A DNA stretch of 64,000 nt from Artemia franciscana (lineage: Eukaryota; Arthropoda; Branchiopoda; Anostraca; Artemiidae): NCBI RefSeq assembly GCF_032884065.1, contig NC_088867.1, positions 41,657,314 through 41,721,313 on the forward strand. Reading direction: 5' to 3'. A model generated the notes under the pieces. That model was not told the origin of the DNA. It did no database searches and saw nothing but the letters and a program-made list of their open reading frames with translations. The position numbers and the translations under genes were made by a program. Numbering within the stretch: the stretch's first letter is position 1; each line of letters opens with the position of its first letter. This document shows, one piece after another, positions 39,441-51,489 of the stretch.

Positions 39441-39899
39441 CCCCAATCGCATAATCCAATACATCATTAGCCCATTACGCCTCAAAAGGTATCTGCAAGA
39501 AATGCAATGGCTAAAATCAGAAATCAGGTGACCTAGCTCTCCAATATATTCAACGGCTGCTTCATTTGTTTGAGTGACTGATTTTTTCTTTTATTTCTCA
39601 GGTGTTCGTTAGCATCCGTCGATGGCAGTTCAAATTTGTTTGAATTTTGTGCAAATAACGGATATTGGCGAAAAAATCATATTAGTTTTTGTTCGGTATT
39701 TGATTTTAGTTCTTTTAATTTTTAGTCTTTTATTGAATTTTATTTAGTTTTTTGGTGTTTTTTCATTGGTTTTGTTTTACTTTCCATGCTTGTTTTTTGG
39801 GTTTTGTTTTTTCCTTGATTATATAATTTTGTTCACGCTGAAGAAGAGAGGCGGTTGTTCTCTCGAAATATTCGCTTTCTGTGTTTTCTTCACTATTTT
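39441..39899 (+). other. Probable 3' non-coding part of the Penelope-like element
   Basis: Follows the endonuclease frame, contains T-rich DNA and the hammerhead-like motif, and ends at the 85-bp repeat. The boundary is inferred, not seen. Confidence 0.4.
39838..39868 (+). ncRNA. Hammerhead-ribozyme-like core downstream of the Penelope-like ORF
   Basis: CTGAAGA at 39838-39844 fits the conserved CUGANGA box. A 5-bp hairpin follows (GAGAG 46-50 of that line with CTCTC 39860-39864, loop of 9), then GAAA at 39865-39868. This is the order of a hammerhead core, and Penelope-like elements are known to carry such ribozymes in their terminal repeats. Against it: one unpaired A sits between CTGAAGA and the stem, stem I is weak (CACG/TGTG), and a clean stem III with an NUH site is not obvious. 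Probably a decayed or variant motif. Confidence 0.35.
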
Positions 39900-40745
39900 C
39901 ATTTGGCCTGTAAAAAAGTTAATGAAAGCACTTTTGAGTACAACAAACTCAGGTAGTTGATAAATGCCGAGTGTTTTAGTTGCTGGCTGCATGCCAGAAA
40001 AAGTACTTTCGTTAAATTTTTTTACTTAGTCAGCACCGTAAACCCTCGGAATTTACCATCTAGTTGAGTTTGTTATAGTTAAAATTTTTTTGGTACTCAG
40101 TCGTCAACTAAAACACATGGAATTTGCCAACTAGCTGAGTTTATTTAACTAAAATACACAGAATTTACAAACTATCTGTGTTTGGTACTCAAAAGTGCTT
40201 TTATTTAATTTTTGATATTCAGTTAGTAACTATAGGACTAAGAATTAACCGACTAGTTGTTTGTTGTAGTCAAAAGTTTTTTCATTAAATTTTTTGGTAC
40301 TCAACAAGCAATTAAAACACTCCGTATTTATCAATTAGCAAAGCTTGTTTTACTCAAAAGTACTTTCATTAAATTTTTGGTACTCAGCCAGCAGCTAAAA
40401 CACTTGGTATTTTCATACGGAATTTATCAACTAGCTGAGTTTTTGCACTCAAAAGTACTTTTATTAAATTTATTGATATCTAGCTAGCAACTAAAACACT
40501 CAGAATTTACCAATTAGTTGTGTTGGTTGTAGTCAAAAGTATTTTTATTAAATTATTCGGTACTCAGCCAGAAACTGAAATACTCGGTATTTATCTACTA
40601 GCTGAGTTTACTGTACTCAAGAGCACTTTCATTAGATTTTTGGTACTCCCCTGCAAGTAAAACACATGGAATTTATCAACTAGTTTAGTCTGTTGTGTTC
40701 AAATATACTTATATTAAATTTTGATATTCTGTCAGCAACAAAGCG
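39900..40745 (-). repeat. 85-bp tandem repeat, right array
   Basis: One unit in plus orientation at 39905-39995 (GAAAGCACTTTTGAGTACAA, GTGTTTTAGTTGCTGGCTG), then about eight degenerate units in minus orientation with landmarks GGTACTCAGCCAGCAAC-like, CTAAAACACTCGG-like and ACTAGCTGAGTTT. Spacing between GGTACTCA landmarks is about 85 bp. Confidence 0.8.
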
Positions 40746-40839
40746 AGTGACCATGTTACAATTACTTGTAGGCTTAGGTTATACCCACAAAAGGATAATT
40801 GGATTAAGCATGTTTACACAAATTAAAACCAGGTCAGAC

Positions 40840-42990
40840 AAGAGTTGGCACACCAGGATTGGTCATTCATTGATGATAAGAATATGGAGGAGGCGTGGCT
40901 TGAAATGAAAAGGGTTTTAATTAAAACAGAAAAACGTACAGTAATTTCCTGGAAAAGAATACCCAAAAACCCTGTCATTTATCACTCGTGATGTCAAGAA
41001 AGCTGTACTTAAAAAGAAGAAGTATTGGAGCAAATATTAATGTAACCCCTCCCATGAAAACTATGAGAAATTTAAACAAACCCGGAATAAAGTTAGGTAT
41101 CGCACGAGAAAGCATACGACAGAATATGAAGAGGAATATGAATTATGCTTCAGCTCGGAATCTGGGGAGACACTCAGTTACGGAACTACTTGTGAATGGC
41201 AATATAGTTAGTACCCCAAATGATATAGCAGCTGAATTGAGTAGACAATTTAAGTCAGCGTTCACGCCTCCAGACGATGCCCACTTACCAGAGGCACCAG
41301 AATATTCTATTGAGGAACCTATGCAAAAGATAACTGTGGTTGCCTTTGGTGTGAAGAGGCGTCTGAAGCTGCTTAATCCTAACAAATCAGTTGGCCCTGA
41401 TGAAGTTCACCCACGAGTATTGAAAGAAGCTCATACGGAAATAGCCCTTCCCCTTACGAGCATGTTTCAGAAGTCTGTTGATACTAAGCAGATTCCTCAA
41501 GACTGGCGGAATGCTAACGCTACACCTGTACACAAAGGGGGTAGCCGCAACAGCATTTCCAATTATCGACTCATTAGTCTTACATCTGTAGCTGGTAAAA
41601 TCTTAGAAGGAATCGTGAATACTCGCATTGTCGAAAACTTGACCACCAATGAGCTGCTCAATGATAGTCAGCATGGCTTTTGACATGGACGCTCGGTTGA
41701 AACTAATTTGATCGATACGTATGATTATGCTACTGAGCATCTAGATCAAGCAATCCCTGTCGACTTGGTTTTATTGGATTTTGCGAAAGCCTTCGATAAA
41801 GTATGTCACCGTCGACTAAGGACCAAGTTATTTGCAATTGGAATACATAATGAAATCGTAGATTGGGTGCTCCAGTTTCTTTCCAGGAGAAAGCAAAGGG
41901 TGAAAATATTTGGAAAAAATGGACAGGTATTCTTTCCAGAAGAGGTGGAAGCATTAAGTGGAGTGCCCCAGGGAACCATCTTGGGACCAACTTTATTCAA
42001 CATTTATATTAATGATGCACCAACCACAGTCAAAACTAAAATAAGTCTTTGTGCTGATGACTCCAAACTCATTGGACCTGTCGATACACCCGATAAGAGA
42101 GCCTCTATGCAGAATGACCTGTGGGCACTTTCCCATTGGGCAGCTTTGTGGAGGCTTGAATTCAATGTAAATACATGTCGAACAATCCACTTTGGAAAGA
42201 AAAATGAGAAATGCCCTTATCATATGTTAGGGATGGATGGATCCAGACAGACTATTATCTTATCTGAAGCGAAGAGAGACTTGGGGGTCATAGTCGATAA
42301 AGAATTAAAATCCACTATACACACACAGACAGCTGTAGCCAAAGCACTCCAAACCCTGGGCATTATAAAAAGAAAAATCACTAGTAGGTCACATATGGTA
42401 ATGACTAAATTATATAAGGCGTTGGTCAGGCCTAATTTGGAGTGTGGCATGTGTGTTGCTAGCCCCCTCAACAAAGGTGACGAGCAGAAGTTAGAAACAG
42501 TTCAGAGACGAGCTACGAAAGCAATTGAGGGATGCAAATACTTAAACTACTCATCCCGTCTGAAGAGGCTGAAACTCCCCACTCTTGTCTACAGACGTAA
42601 AAGGGGTGATATTATCATGACGCATAAGCTCCTGAATTATAACTCTCCATTAAATAAGCTATTTCAACTTGACCAGTCTGCCAGAACTAGGGGGCATAGT
42701 CGGAAACTATATCAGAAGAGAGCTGCCACTAGACTACGCAATAACTTCTTCACTTACAGAATAGTGAGTTTGTGGAATTCTTTCACCAAAAAAGAGGTCA
42801 CTACCCCCAGTACTGCTGCCTTCAAAAGAGCCGTTGATGGAGAATGGTCATCAAAGCCGTGGCGAACTGAGTGGGATGCCGTTGAGACGTTCAACCATCG
42901 TCATCACTAACCAGCAATTCTACAGGATTTAATCCTCATTTCGCTGGACAATGCGGTTTAAGGTAATTTAAGGTAACTCCATACGCATTT
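40840..42990 (+). pseudogene. CR1-like LINE, 5'-truncated, RT with one nonsense codon
   Basis: Non-LTR reverse transcriptase. The 5' end lies in the endonuclease-RT linker (FIDDKNMEEAWLEMKRVL, then after a frameshift ITRDVKKAVLKKKKYW, and another shift near 41115), so no endonuclease is present. From about 41120 the frame is good: LNPNKSVGPDEVHPRVLKEA (finger region), NYRLISLTSVAGKILE, LDFAKAFDKV (first catalytic Asp), SGVPQGTILGPTLFNIYIND, then LCADDSKL. The catalytic ADD is kept but the preceding Phe/Tyr is Cys. A TGA at 41681-41683 sits where the family usually has Arg (QHGF-stop-HGRS), a one-base CGA to TGA change. The thumb continues to the TAA at 42910. Short direct repeats (TTAAGGTAA) at about 42958-42975 fit a CR1/L2-type 3' end. 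Single insertion, intergenic. Confidence 0.88.
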
Positions 42991-45614
42991 GCGCAAGGGG
43001 GGGGGGGAGGGAGACGTTCGGGAATTTAAAAGCTTTCGTATATCATTTATTGACGTTTTTTTATTCCACCCCAACCTAAAAATATATTCTTAAGCACGGG
43101 ACATTTCCTAGATGGCCTTCAGGGGTACTAATTAACGAAAATAAACATTGTTTTCAATTTCTACGTAATGAAGATACACAGAAAAAATGCATTTCCTCAA
43201 GAAATACGGTTTTCTCAAAGGACATCAATTGAAAAGAAAGATAATTTCTTCCTATCCCCCCATTTTTGCCTCCCTAAATTTCACAAAAATGTCTTTTTGG
43301 GGTTATTTTCACTGAAAAAATTAAAAAAAAAATTAATTACCCCCTAGATTACGAAAAATACATTCACCCCCTTACATGTCCTTAAAGTGATGTCAATTCT
43401 ACCCCCTCGAATTGCCACCTCCAAAGCAATACACCAAATTCTAGCAGGTGGAGTGTAAGGAAGGATGACGTAGAGGAACTTATAATTAGTTGCAGTTCAC
43501 TTACTGGACCTTGCATAAATGTCCAACTTTTCTATTCGTCGTCAAATATGTCGTCTAGTCAGATTAGTATCCAGAAATTTGTATTTTTGGTATGTCTACC
43601 CTGGTTCGTCTCCCGGCTAGGGAATTCAGGTTAACTTTTCAAATAAGTTTTGTAGGGGAGAAGAGGGTAGAAGTAGCTGAAACACTTTTCTTATGTTTTA
43701 TAATTTTCTAGGCCTCTTTGATGTTGGGGAGGTCCAAAATCCCAACATTTTGCGACTTTCTGACAATTTTTTTTATGGAATTGGCACCTCCCGGGACTTA
43801 ATTTCCGTTTGCCAGTCTTCAATTTGATTTCTGTTGTTTAACATGACAATAAGTCGCCCTTTTTTATAAAAGGAATCCCTTCAAATCTGTAATTGAATTA
43901 ATCATGTAAAAAAAGTATGCTAATTTACAAAAAAATCTGCTACAGTTAGTTTTAATGTTCGGATATTTGATAATTCCTAAAATCTTCACAGTGTTTAACA
44001 GCACTGGCCATAAATACCGTGACCAAGAGGTTACTGAAATGAAGGGGACCATATTCACTACCCTGTTATAAATAGAACAGAGAGGAAAATCCTCCAATTT
44101 TTTTGTTATCCTGACATAATAAATGGCTCTAAATTTCTAAAATTATTTAGAGCTTTTCTAACAAATTTCGTCTGTTCATTCATTTTTAGCAAAGAGGTTT
44201 GAGCCAGAGAGAAAGGGGTGGAGGACAATTTTTCTTCATCCACACAAAAGAGTAAATGCTACGTTTTTTTCTTTTTCCAACCTGCCGCACAAAAGGCTTT
44301 GCTACTAGTATGCAAGTAAATCAGCACATTTGTGGGAAACGAAGGTTTCAGAGAAATATGAAAAGTATAAACTGTGGTTGGTCTATGGTTGAGTCTTTCC
44401 TTGGTCTTTATTTTTCAGAGTTTTAAACTAGTTTTTAGCCTTTTGCAAGGGATTTGGTTTTTCTTTTCATTTAATTTTGGATTTTTTGACTTGTTGAAAT
44501 TTCAAATTTAACTTTGTCTGAATCAGACACGTAGGTTTAATTTCGGGGCAGAGGAACCAATAACGGGTAAGAAAATTAATTTGATAATCTGAGTGGTAAT
44601 TATCCTCAAAAATAAAGAAATTTGAGAGAGCGCACGGGCTTAGAGCCATTTCATCCCCCTGGAAACGTTCCTAGCGTCATGGGCGCAATTTCCTATGGGG
44701 TAGGGGGCAACTGCCCCTTTCCAGACTTAATTTTGCCCCCCCCCTCCCGGACCTCAGTTTGCACCCCCAACTGAAATTAATTTTCTGCAAAAAATCTTGT
44801 TTAAACTAAGAGAAGCCAGCCATAGTTCAAGTATCCAGAGAAACAGGTCAGTTTTCTTTAGTATATCTTTGCCTTTATGGCAATATATGGATCATATTTC
44901 AGTTTTTGCTGTCATTTTCAAATGATTTGGGAAAATTGGCTCCAACTACGCCTCCCCCCCAAAAAAAACAAGAAAAATGACGAAATTACACCACTGCCTG
45001 GAATGATACTACTTCCAATTATGCTTTTACTTTCTCTAAACAGATATGGCTACTTAGAGCTACAGATATTTACCACTTACATGAACAATTGGTGCAATAG
45101 TGCGTTATTTATGTAAATACTCGTACATAAAGATATACACCATTCTGATAAATATAAATGATGGGTTTTGAATCCCCTGCAAATCATCAAATCAATCTAG
45201 GCAGATGCAGTGTTCTACCCCTCACTGCACCTGCCTAATATACTTGATTAAAAAAAAAACTTGATCATAAAAATAATAAATAGAAGGGCAATTGAAAAAT
45301 ATATTTCATTTTCATTTCCATCTTCCTCTGTTTTTTTTAAACGAATTTCCTAAAATAGTTTTTCCCGTTCGGAGGAAATTAGATATTTGGTTCAAATTCG
45401 GTATTAGGAAACAATTGGTTCAGAGATGCTTTATTAATCTAAGCATAAATAGATATAAATTATTCAAATAACTACAAAATTTGATTTTGAATAACAGGTT
45501 CACCATCAAATCCAAAACCAGACGTTATTGTAATGTCTCTCACTGAGTCTGCTCAATATATGTGATTAAAATTAAACAATAGTAATTAATAATTTGGAAT
45601 AGTAACTTATATTT
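42991..45614. other. Intergenic region between genes A and B
   Basis: No gene seen. 43539-43594 is the reverse complement of 49063-49118 (reported as a finding). 44640-44760 has a G/C-rich GGGGGCAACTGCCCC palindrome typical of interspersed repeats, but I cannot name it. Confidence 0.5.
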
Positions 45615-45930
45615 TAGATAAAAATTTCATCTAAAGGGGTTCCAGGAATGATGACTGATATTTGTGTTACTTTTAATAGTAAAAATCAAAAATAGGAAAA
45701 AAATCCTCTAAAGGGGTTCCAGGAATGATGACTGTTATTTGCGTTATTTATAATAGTAAAAACTACAAATAGGAACAAAAATTCACTTAAAGAGGTTCGA
45801 GGAATGATGACTGATATTTGCGTTATTTTTTTTTATAGTAAAAGTTAAAAATAAGAAAAAAAAAATCATCTAAAGGGGTGCCAGGAATGATGACTGATAT
45901 TTGCGTTATTTTAATATTAAAAATTAACTG
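45615..45930. repeat. Minisatellite, four units of 77-85 bp
   Basis: CTAAAGGGGTTCCAGGAATG recurs with small changes at 45631, 45708, 45786 and 45871, each followed by ATGACTGATATTTGCGTTAT and an A/T-rich spacer of variable length. Confidence 0.9.
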
Positions 45931-46885
45931 TGAAGCTAATTTTTGAAAATTCTGGCAAAGAATTTGAATCTCGACAAAATAGCAACAGATCAAGCTGCAA
46001 AGTACACCATTGGTATCACCCCAGTTGAAAGACCTTTAGTGCAGATTTTGAGCCCCCATCTTGAAAAACAAGAAAATCCCTTTTTTTACGCGAGTAGCAG
46101 TGATCTGTTTTTTTTGCCAATGCTACAGCAAGTCTAGCAGCCTACTGCAAGGTCATAGAGATGTGTTTCATATTGATACAGTTTTTATATATAAAATTGG
46201 TTTTGAGAATGGGATATGGACAATTTGACCAAACAAAGCAACCCCGAACAATAGGTGTAAAAGACAGAAGAATATAAAATTTCTTTAATCTACTATATTT
46301 CCAGTGACTAACCAAATTTTTGTAAAAAAAAAACACTGGAGATTGCCACCGGAATAAAAATCGGCAAATAATGCTGGCAGTGACAAAAATCTAAATTATG
46401 GTAGGCACAATGCTTGAAAATTTACATAAAGATTTTCCACCATGTATCGTAATATCACCTAACAGCAGTAAGATAAGAGAAAGAAATTCACATAAAGAAA
46501 TATACATAAAATGTACATGCTACATCTCTAGACATATTGAAGCACAATCTTAGCAATAAAATAAATGTTTGTTTGAGGAATAGTATTTCAAATTGCGACG
46601 AAACAGGACCCGGGTAAGCATTTCCCGGATTGAATCTGGGGAAATTAGGGTAAATGGATAAGTAGGATAAATAGACAAATTGGTTAAGGGATGCTCAAAC
46701 GCACACATAATCAAAGGCCCGAACAAACCTGAACTATCGCTAATTTAGCCAAAAAAGAACATGCAAGCTTTCACTTCATATCCGACTTTTAATTTAAATA
46801 ATAAACAAACTAAAGCAAAAACATTAAGAAGCAGAATGGAAAACGATAAACCAAAACCTAAATTAAGAAAATGTGTTTAAGAAGA
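45931..46885. other. Region downstream of gene B
   Basis: Contains the probable 3' UTR of gene B: an ATTAAA on the minus strand at 46788-46793, about 93 nt after the stop, is a possible poly(A) signal. A 64-codon plus-strand frame at 45943-46137 has no support. Confidence 0.45.
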
Positions 46886-46996
46886 CTAGGGTGCAAGTTT
46901 AAGATGAATAGCTCTTAGCTCTTCTTGGGTTAAGTGAATTGTTTCAGAGCCACCTTCTATGCCAGGAAATTGGAGACGAGCCCGTAGTTCATCAGC
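46886..46996 (-). CDS. Gene B terminal exon
   Basis: Minus-strand exon of 37 codons with a clean TTATTTTTAG acceptor at 46997. It reads ADELRARLQFPGIEGGSETI then HLTQEELRAIHLKLAP and TAG at 46886-46888. Phase 0 at the 5' end, matching the phase-0 donor of the preceding exon. Charged and helix-prone. I do not recognise the protein family. The call rests on four consecutive exons with good splice sites, all in phase 0, on one strand. Confidence 0.72.
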   Translation of the reverse strand, partial: ADELRARLQFPGIEGGSETIHLTQEELRAIHLKLAP

Positions 46997-47519
46997 CTAA
47001 AAATAATTCAGTCTATGAATGTCAATCTTTAATAAATGTCAAATTTTCAAGAAATAAATTTTAATAAATTGTTCTTCGTTTCCAGCTTTAGGGTTGCCCT
47101 TTAATTTTATTTGAAAGAAAAACCGTTTTATCTGAAATCAAAGAGAAAGAAATAATTCATGTGAGGAATTAGATCAATAAATTGCGCAAATTATTAACAA
47201 TAATCAATATCTGTAATGTCTTTAGTACATTTTAAGCGTTCTTTTTTGTTTTTATTTTTTCAATAAAGGCACTTGATATTCAATTCATTTCATCGACACA
47301 AATAAAACTAAGTTTGATAATAAGTTTCATTAAAGCAGAATATATGCTTGAAAATGCGACCGGTTGGAATCATTAATGCTAATTCATCTTACCAAATCGA
47401 AAAAAGATGGGGTATCAAAAACAATAAGAAGGAAGACAAAAACCAAAATAAAGGAAGAAAAGCTAAAAAAAAAAATACAGAAAAGAATAAATGCAAATGA
47501 AATGTTAAAAACGAAATGA

Positions 47520-47723
47520 TCAGAAAAAACCTCGTCTGGAGTCTTTAACATTGCCAAATTCCAAAAAAATGGACGTTTTAATATAATTTTTATGTTGAAG
47601 AGCACTTTTAGTTTGACGAGTGGAATCTGGAAACGAATTCCAAACTGAGAGGTCTATGTGTCTGGTCACATGACTAGCTCTCGATATGTTAAGTGGCTCA
47701 AATATAAGGCTAGTAGCATTCAT
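47520..47723 (-). mobile_element. Possible LINE RT C-terminal remnant
   Basis: A minus-strand frame reads LNISRASHVTRHIDLSVWNS followed by FPDSTRQTKSALQHK. The (V/L)WNS(L/F)P motif near the end of an ORF is typical of the C-terminus of non-LTR retrotransposon RTs. Nothing upstream supports it, so confidence is low. Confidence 0.3.
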
Positions 47724-50495
47724 AGTCGAATTTATACCCTCTAATTTTTCTTCAAGTATATTTTTGACAATGTTTTTTCTCTTTTATTTTATATTTTATT
47801 TTAAACCTTGTCTTTAGGTATGTGATATATGTTGAACTACAATGATTAGTTTCAATAAAGATCACACCGTTTTTTTTGGGAGGGGGATTTGATCCCAACT
47901 TCTATGATTTCGTTTTTAGAATCGACATGATTAGGGATATTACAATTTGTTGTTGCATATATTTGTAGCCGAAACTTTGTTTTTAGAGTTTCAGGTTCTA
48001 TTGACAAGGGCTGCTCTTCCTTAACAGTTTCTTACTAAAAGCTGTTTGATCCAATGGCCTTTTAAATGTTAAGGAGCACAGCTGCTCCTTCACTCAACCT
48101 CCGTTTTTACATTCAAGTCTAATATTCGTAAAACAAAACTCCGAGAATGAGAGTCATTCCTTAGAAAATTCGGCCCTTGAAATAGTCAATAGAAGGGAGG
48201 GGGTCCTAAATAAATAAAATTATTTATATACTGAAGGCTAGGGCACATTCTGCACATGAAGGATAACAGATTGCCAGAGATTGTCCTTTTCCGCCAATCA
48301 TCTAGGGCTAAAAAAGCATGTCGTCCTCGGTTGGGGTGGAAGAACTTCGTAAGGAAATATTTGATGAAAGGAGAAATTTTCTGGGAGAGGGGGGGTGGGT
48401 GTAAAGAGGGAAGTTTTGACTAGATTGAGATGGAAAAAAAGCGTGCGTAGCCATGTTAGCCTCAGGCAGCTTGGTGCTGCGGCGAGTTGTTAGTAGTAGT
48501 AGTAGTATTTATAGTGTCTTCGTTTCCACGATCTTCAAAACGAAGTCATCGTTGATACTTTTTTATAGTGATTTTTCCAATGGATGCGCCGGCAAACACG
48601 AGCACTGCCCGCCCCCGGGAAACAATAAAAAATTAAATAATGCATATAAACAGGAAAATCAGAAATATTCCATTTAAAACTCAGTGAAATAAAAGCTATT
48701 CCTTTGTTATAGTTCGATTTGAGAAACATGATTTTGCATGAACAGTGTTGTCATTAACACAGTTGTAAGCGGATTCTCTCAGGGAAGCCACTTTACTAGG
48801 GCTCCTGCTGAAAAACCAAGGCATTTCTGATATAGGATGGATTTACTTTAATTACAGTTGGCTCTACACTCTTATATAAATCAGTCAGTGCATCATTTAG
48901 GGGAATTACCGAATCCTTAGAACATTCAGAAATCATTCGTATATGGATTATTAGAAAATTTCGAATTAGGGAGGGAAGAAAGCAAAGAAAGCAAAGAACG
49001 CTATTTAAGACCCCGTTCAAAAAGTATGAGCAACTTATAAGAGTAGGAACTGCCGATATTGTCATACCAAAAATACAAATTTCTGGATACTAATCTGACT
49101 AGACGACATATTTGACGATATTACCATATCATATTTGACATATCTGCCGATATTGTCGATAAAACATAAAGGATTTGATGTTATTTGTTTTTTTTTATAG
49201 TAATAATATGAAAAATTAGTATACTAATAAGTATCTCACTTAGTGCATGAATTTTGAATCTTTCAATTGTGCAGCCAATCATCGTCAGCAGTGTATACAA
49301 TATCAACTAATCAAGAAAGGATAGAAAATTAGAGAGTCAAGAAAAGAAAGAAAATAGTTAATATCAAGGGGAGGTACAGCTGGGGTTTCTAGCGCCTAGA
49401 GACAATACTAGTTTTTACCCTCTCCTCATCAGAAGCCCCCCCCCCCAGAAGATCAAAGTATTGACGAAAAACATAGTTCAGTGCCCCCTTAGACGCTCCA
49501 TTCAGGGGCAGCAAACCCCCTTGCCTCTTCCCTACCTACGTCCCTGGTTATGATAGCATTGTTCTTCATTTTAGTATAATGACTTGTGATTGATAAGAAG
49601 GTTATTTTTTTTTAATAAGACAAGCCTCGTCAGGTTAAAAACTTCCTTTTTTCATTAAGAAACAGTTTGGGTTACTTGCACTGGAAAAAAAATTCATAAG
49701 CCATGGGTGTTAATTATGTCGAGAAATAAAGTATTTACATTTCAAAGTTACTGCTTTGAGTGGCTTTGGTCAGTTACAAGGTTAGAGATGACCCTGAATG
49801 TGTCACTTTTTGCCGGTAAGTAGTACAAACTCCAGACCCTTTTGAGGCACTCCAAACCTATTTATTGGAAGAAAAAGTATAAGATAATTTATCTTCCTTG
49901 TTGTCATGCTTAATGATTAACAAGATGATTTCGAGATCAGATTGAGCATAATGACCCTTATTAATGTTGTGAAATCCGTTATTTTCATGACACAACACGG
50001 ATAAATAATCCATACAAGAAGCAGTGCTTGCCCATGGGGTGGAAGCACTTAATTGGCATATTTTAAAAAAGCAAAGAAGAGGGAAAAATGTATTTCCTTT
50101 TCTGCAGTCAAAAACCAAAACCTAATCATAAATGCAGAAAAAGACTAAGAAACCTCCCAGAGACCTCTGTGGAAGACACTCTCATAATTGGAATATAAGT
50201 TTTCACTAATATTTTCTTAGACTAAACTAGATCATCTAATTTTTTCTTTCATCATCTAAATTATTCCAAACTTTAACACCTCTATGAATATAATGAATAT
50301 TAAAATTTCAAGCATGGAAAGGACAAAACGAATATAAAACATATCCCTATTCATTTTTTTACAATTTACTTCTACCTTCAGTACACTGAAGAATATCTTA
50401 TTAAAGGCATTATATTGTTCTGATCAGTATTTGCACTTATTAATCATGACCAAGACGGCCCTAGACTGTTCTATGAATATTGTGTTTTTTTTTAG

Positions 50496-50721
50496 CCTTT
50501 TTACACCGAGTAATCCAGTGTTCCTAACACCAATAGTCGAAAACATAACAGGAGGGATAAAGGATGAAGATCTTCCAGTTCCGTTAATGGCGGATAGGGC
50601 GTCAAATCAACGTCTCAGTAAACAACGTCTCAGTAAGTTTTTCTTACAGGGACAGGTAGCAGGCCTATCGCCAAGCCTTGTGGTAGCTGAACCGAACCCC
50701 AAGCCTTGCACTGCCAAGTAG
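50496..50721 (+). CDS. Candidate exon of unknown protein (plus strand)
   Basis: Follows a good-looking acceptor (TGTTTTTTTTTAG, 50483-50495). The frame reads LFTPSNPVFLTPIVENITGG, then IKDEDLPVPLMADRASNQRL, ending KPCTAK-TAG at 50719-50721. The composition is protein-like, unlike the AT-driven frames around it. A 15-bp direct duplication (CAACGTCTCAGTAAA) gives the QRLSK repeat. I do not recognise it. It could be the 3' end of a plus-strand gene nested in the gene B intron, a retroposed fragment, or chance. No partner exon was found. Confidence 0.25.
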
Positions 50722-51068
50722 AACATAAATCGACTGTGCTACTTTAAATTGAGAACACAGAAGGGCAATTAATTCTTTTTATTTTAGTGAAGACATCAAA
50801 AAAGTCATTTTTCTAAGTCTATCGAGGGGGGGACAACTACCCCTTTTTCCGCAATTTGCATCACTATCAAGTAAAAGTATATTTTCCTCAGAGTGCATGT
50901 TTGATGTAGTACAGACAAAGCATTAGATGCTTTGTCAGTACATTCCTTTATGTTGATGTATTTCTGACTCTTATTTTCTGATCTTGATCATTTGCCAGTA
51001 ATCATCACATGACGAAATTGATCGAGTATAAAAGGTGCAGCTAATATTGCCCTAGAATTTGAACTTAC

Positions 51069-51137
51069 CTTTTCATTTGTTGGCTGGTATAACACTGAAG
51101 AAGATCGCCTGTGAGCAGCTATAGTGGCAATTGAGTT
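51069..51137 (-). CDS. Gene B penultimate exon
   Basis: 69-nt minus-strand exon, 23 codons: NSIATIAAHRRSSSVLYQPT then NEK. Acceptor CTCTTTTAG at 51138, donor AAAAG|GTAAGT at 51068/51069, both strong. Phase 0 at both ends, so it joins the terminal exon in frame and could be skipped without a frameshift. Too short to assign alone; supported by its neighbours. Confidence 0.7.
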
Positions 51138-51489
51138 CTAAAAGAGTAAAAAATATGTGTAGATAAATATGTAAAGAAGTAATAAAATATGAATAAAAAG
51201 TAATCAAAATACGTACAAAAGTAAAAATGCAATAGAAATTACCACCAATAAATAGAGTGTTCCCGTCCACCTCAAACCTTAGGAAGGATAGTGTCCTTTA
51301 CGATTTCCGAAAACTAAGTAACTCAATTGGAAGCTCAAGGTGAAGCGTTTAATTTGTTTTTTTTCTTGGTTAAATTTAGTCTTATTTTTCTTAAGAACTA
51401 CTAGGTCACTTCAATTGAAAAGCATTAAGAGAGATAAAAGAAAATGAAGACTGTTTAAGCCAATAAATAAGACTAAAAAAAGAAAAAGA

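Larger units (their letters stand above)
46997..51068. other. Gene B intron between penultimate and last exon
   Basis: Mostly unannotated AT-rich DNA. Holds a (TAG)5 run at about 48490-48507, a poorly supported LINE tail near 47520-47720, and a candidate plus-strand exon at 50496-50721 (both listed separately). 49380-49560 is C-rich sequence of repeat character. Confidence 0.5.

Noticed and set aside
40988-41115. MMSRKLYLKRR... as the true N-terminus of the LINE protein
   Set aside because: This frame is shifted relative to the conserved linker (DVKKAVLKKKKYW in another frame); it is the product of frameshifts near 41115.
50180-50450. Second LINE tail on the minus strand (GVKVWNNLDD-like)
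   Set aside because: The motif is short and the sequence upstream does not continue in any RT-like frame.
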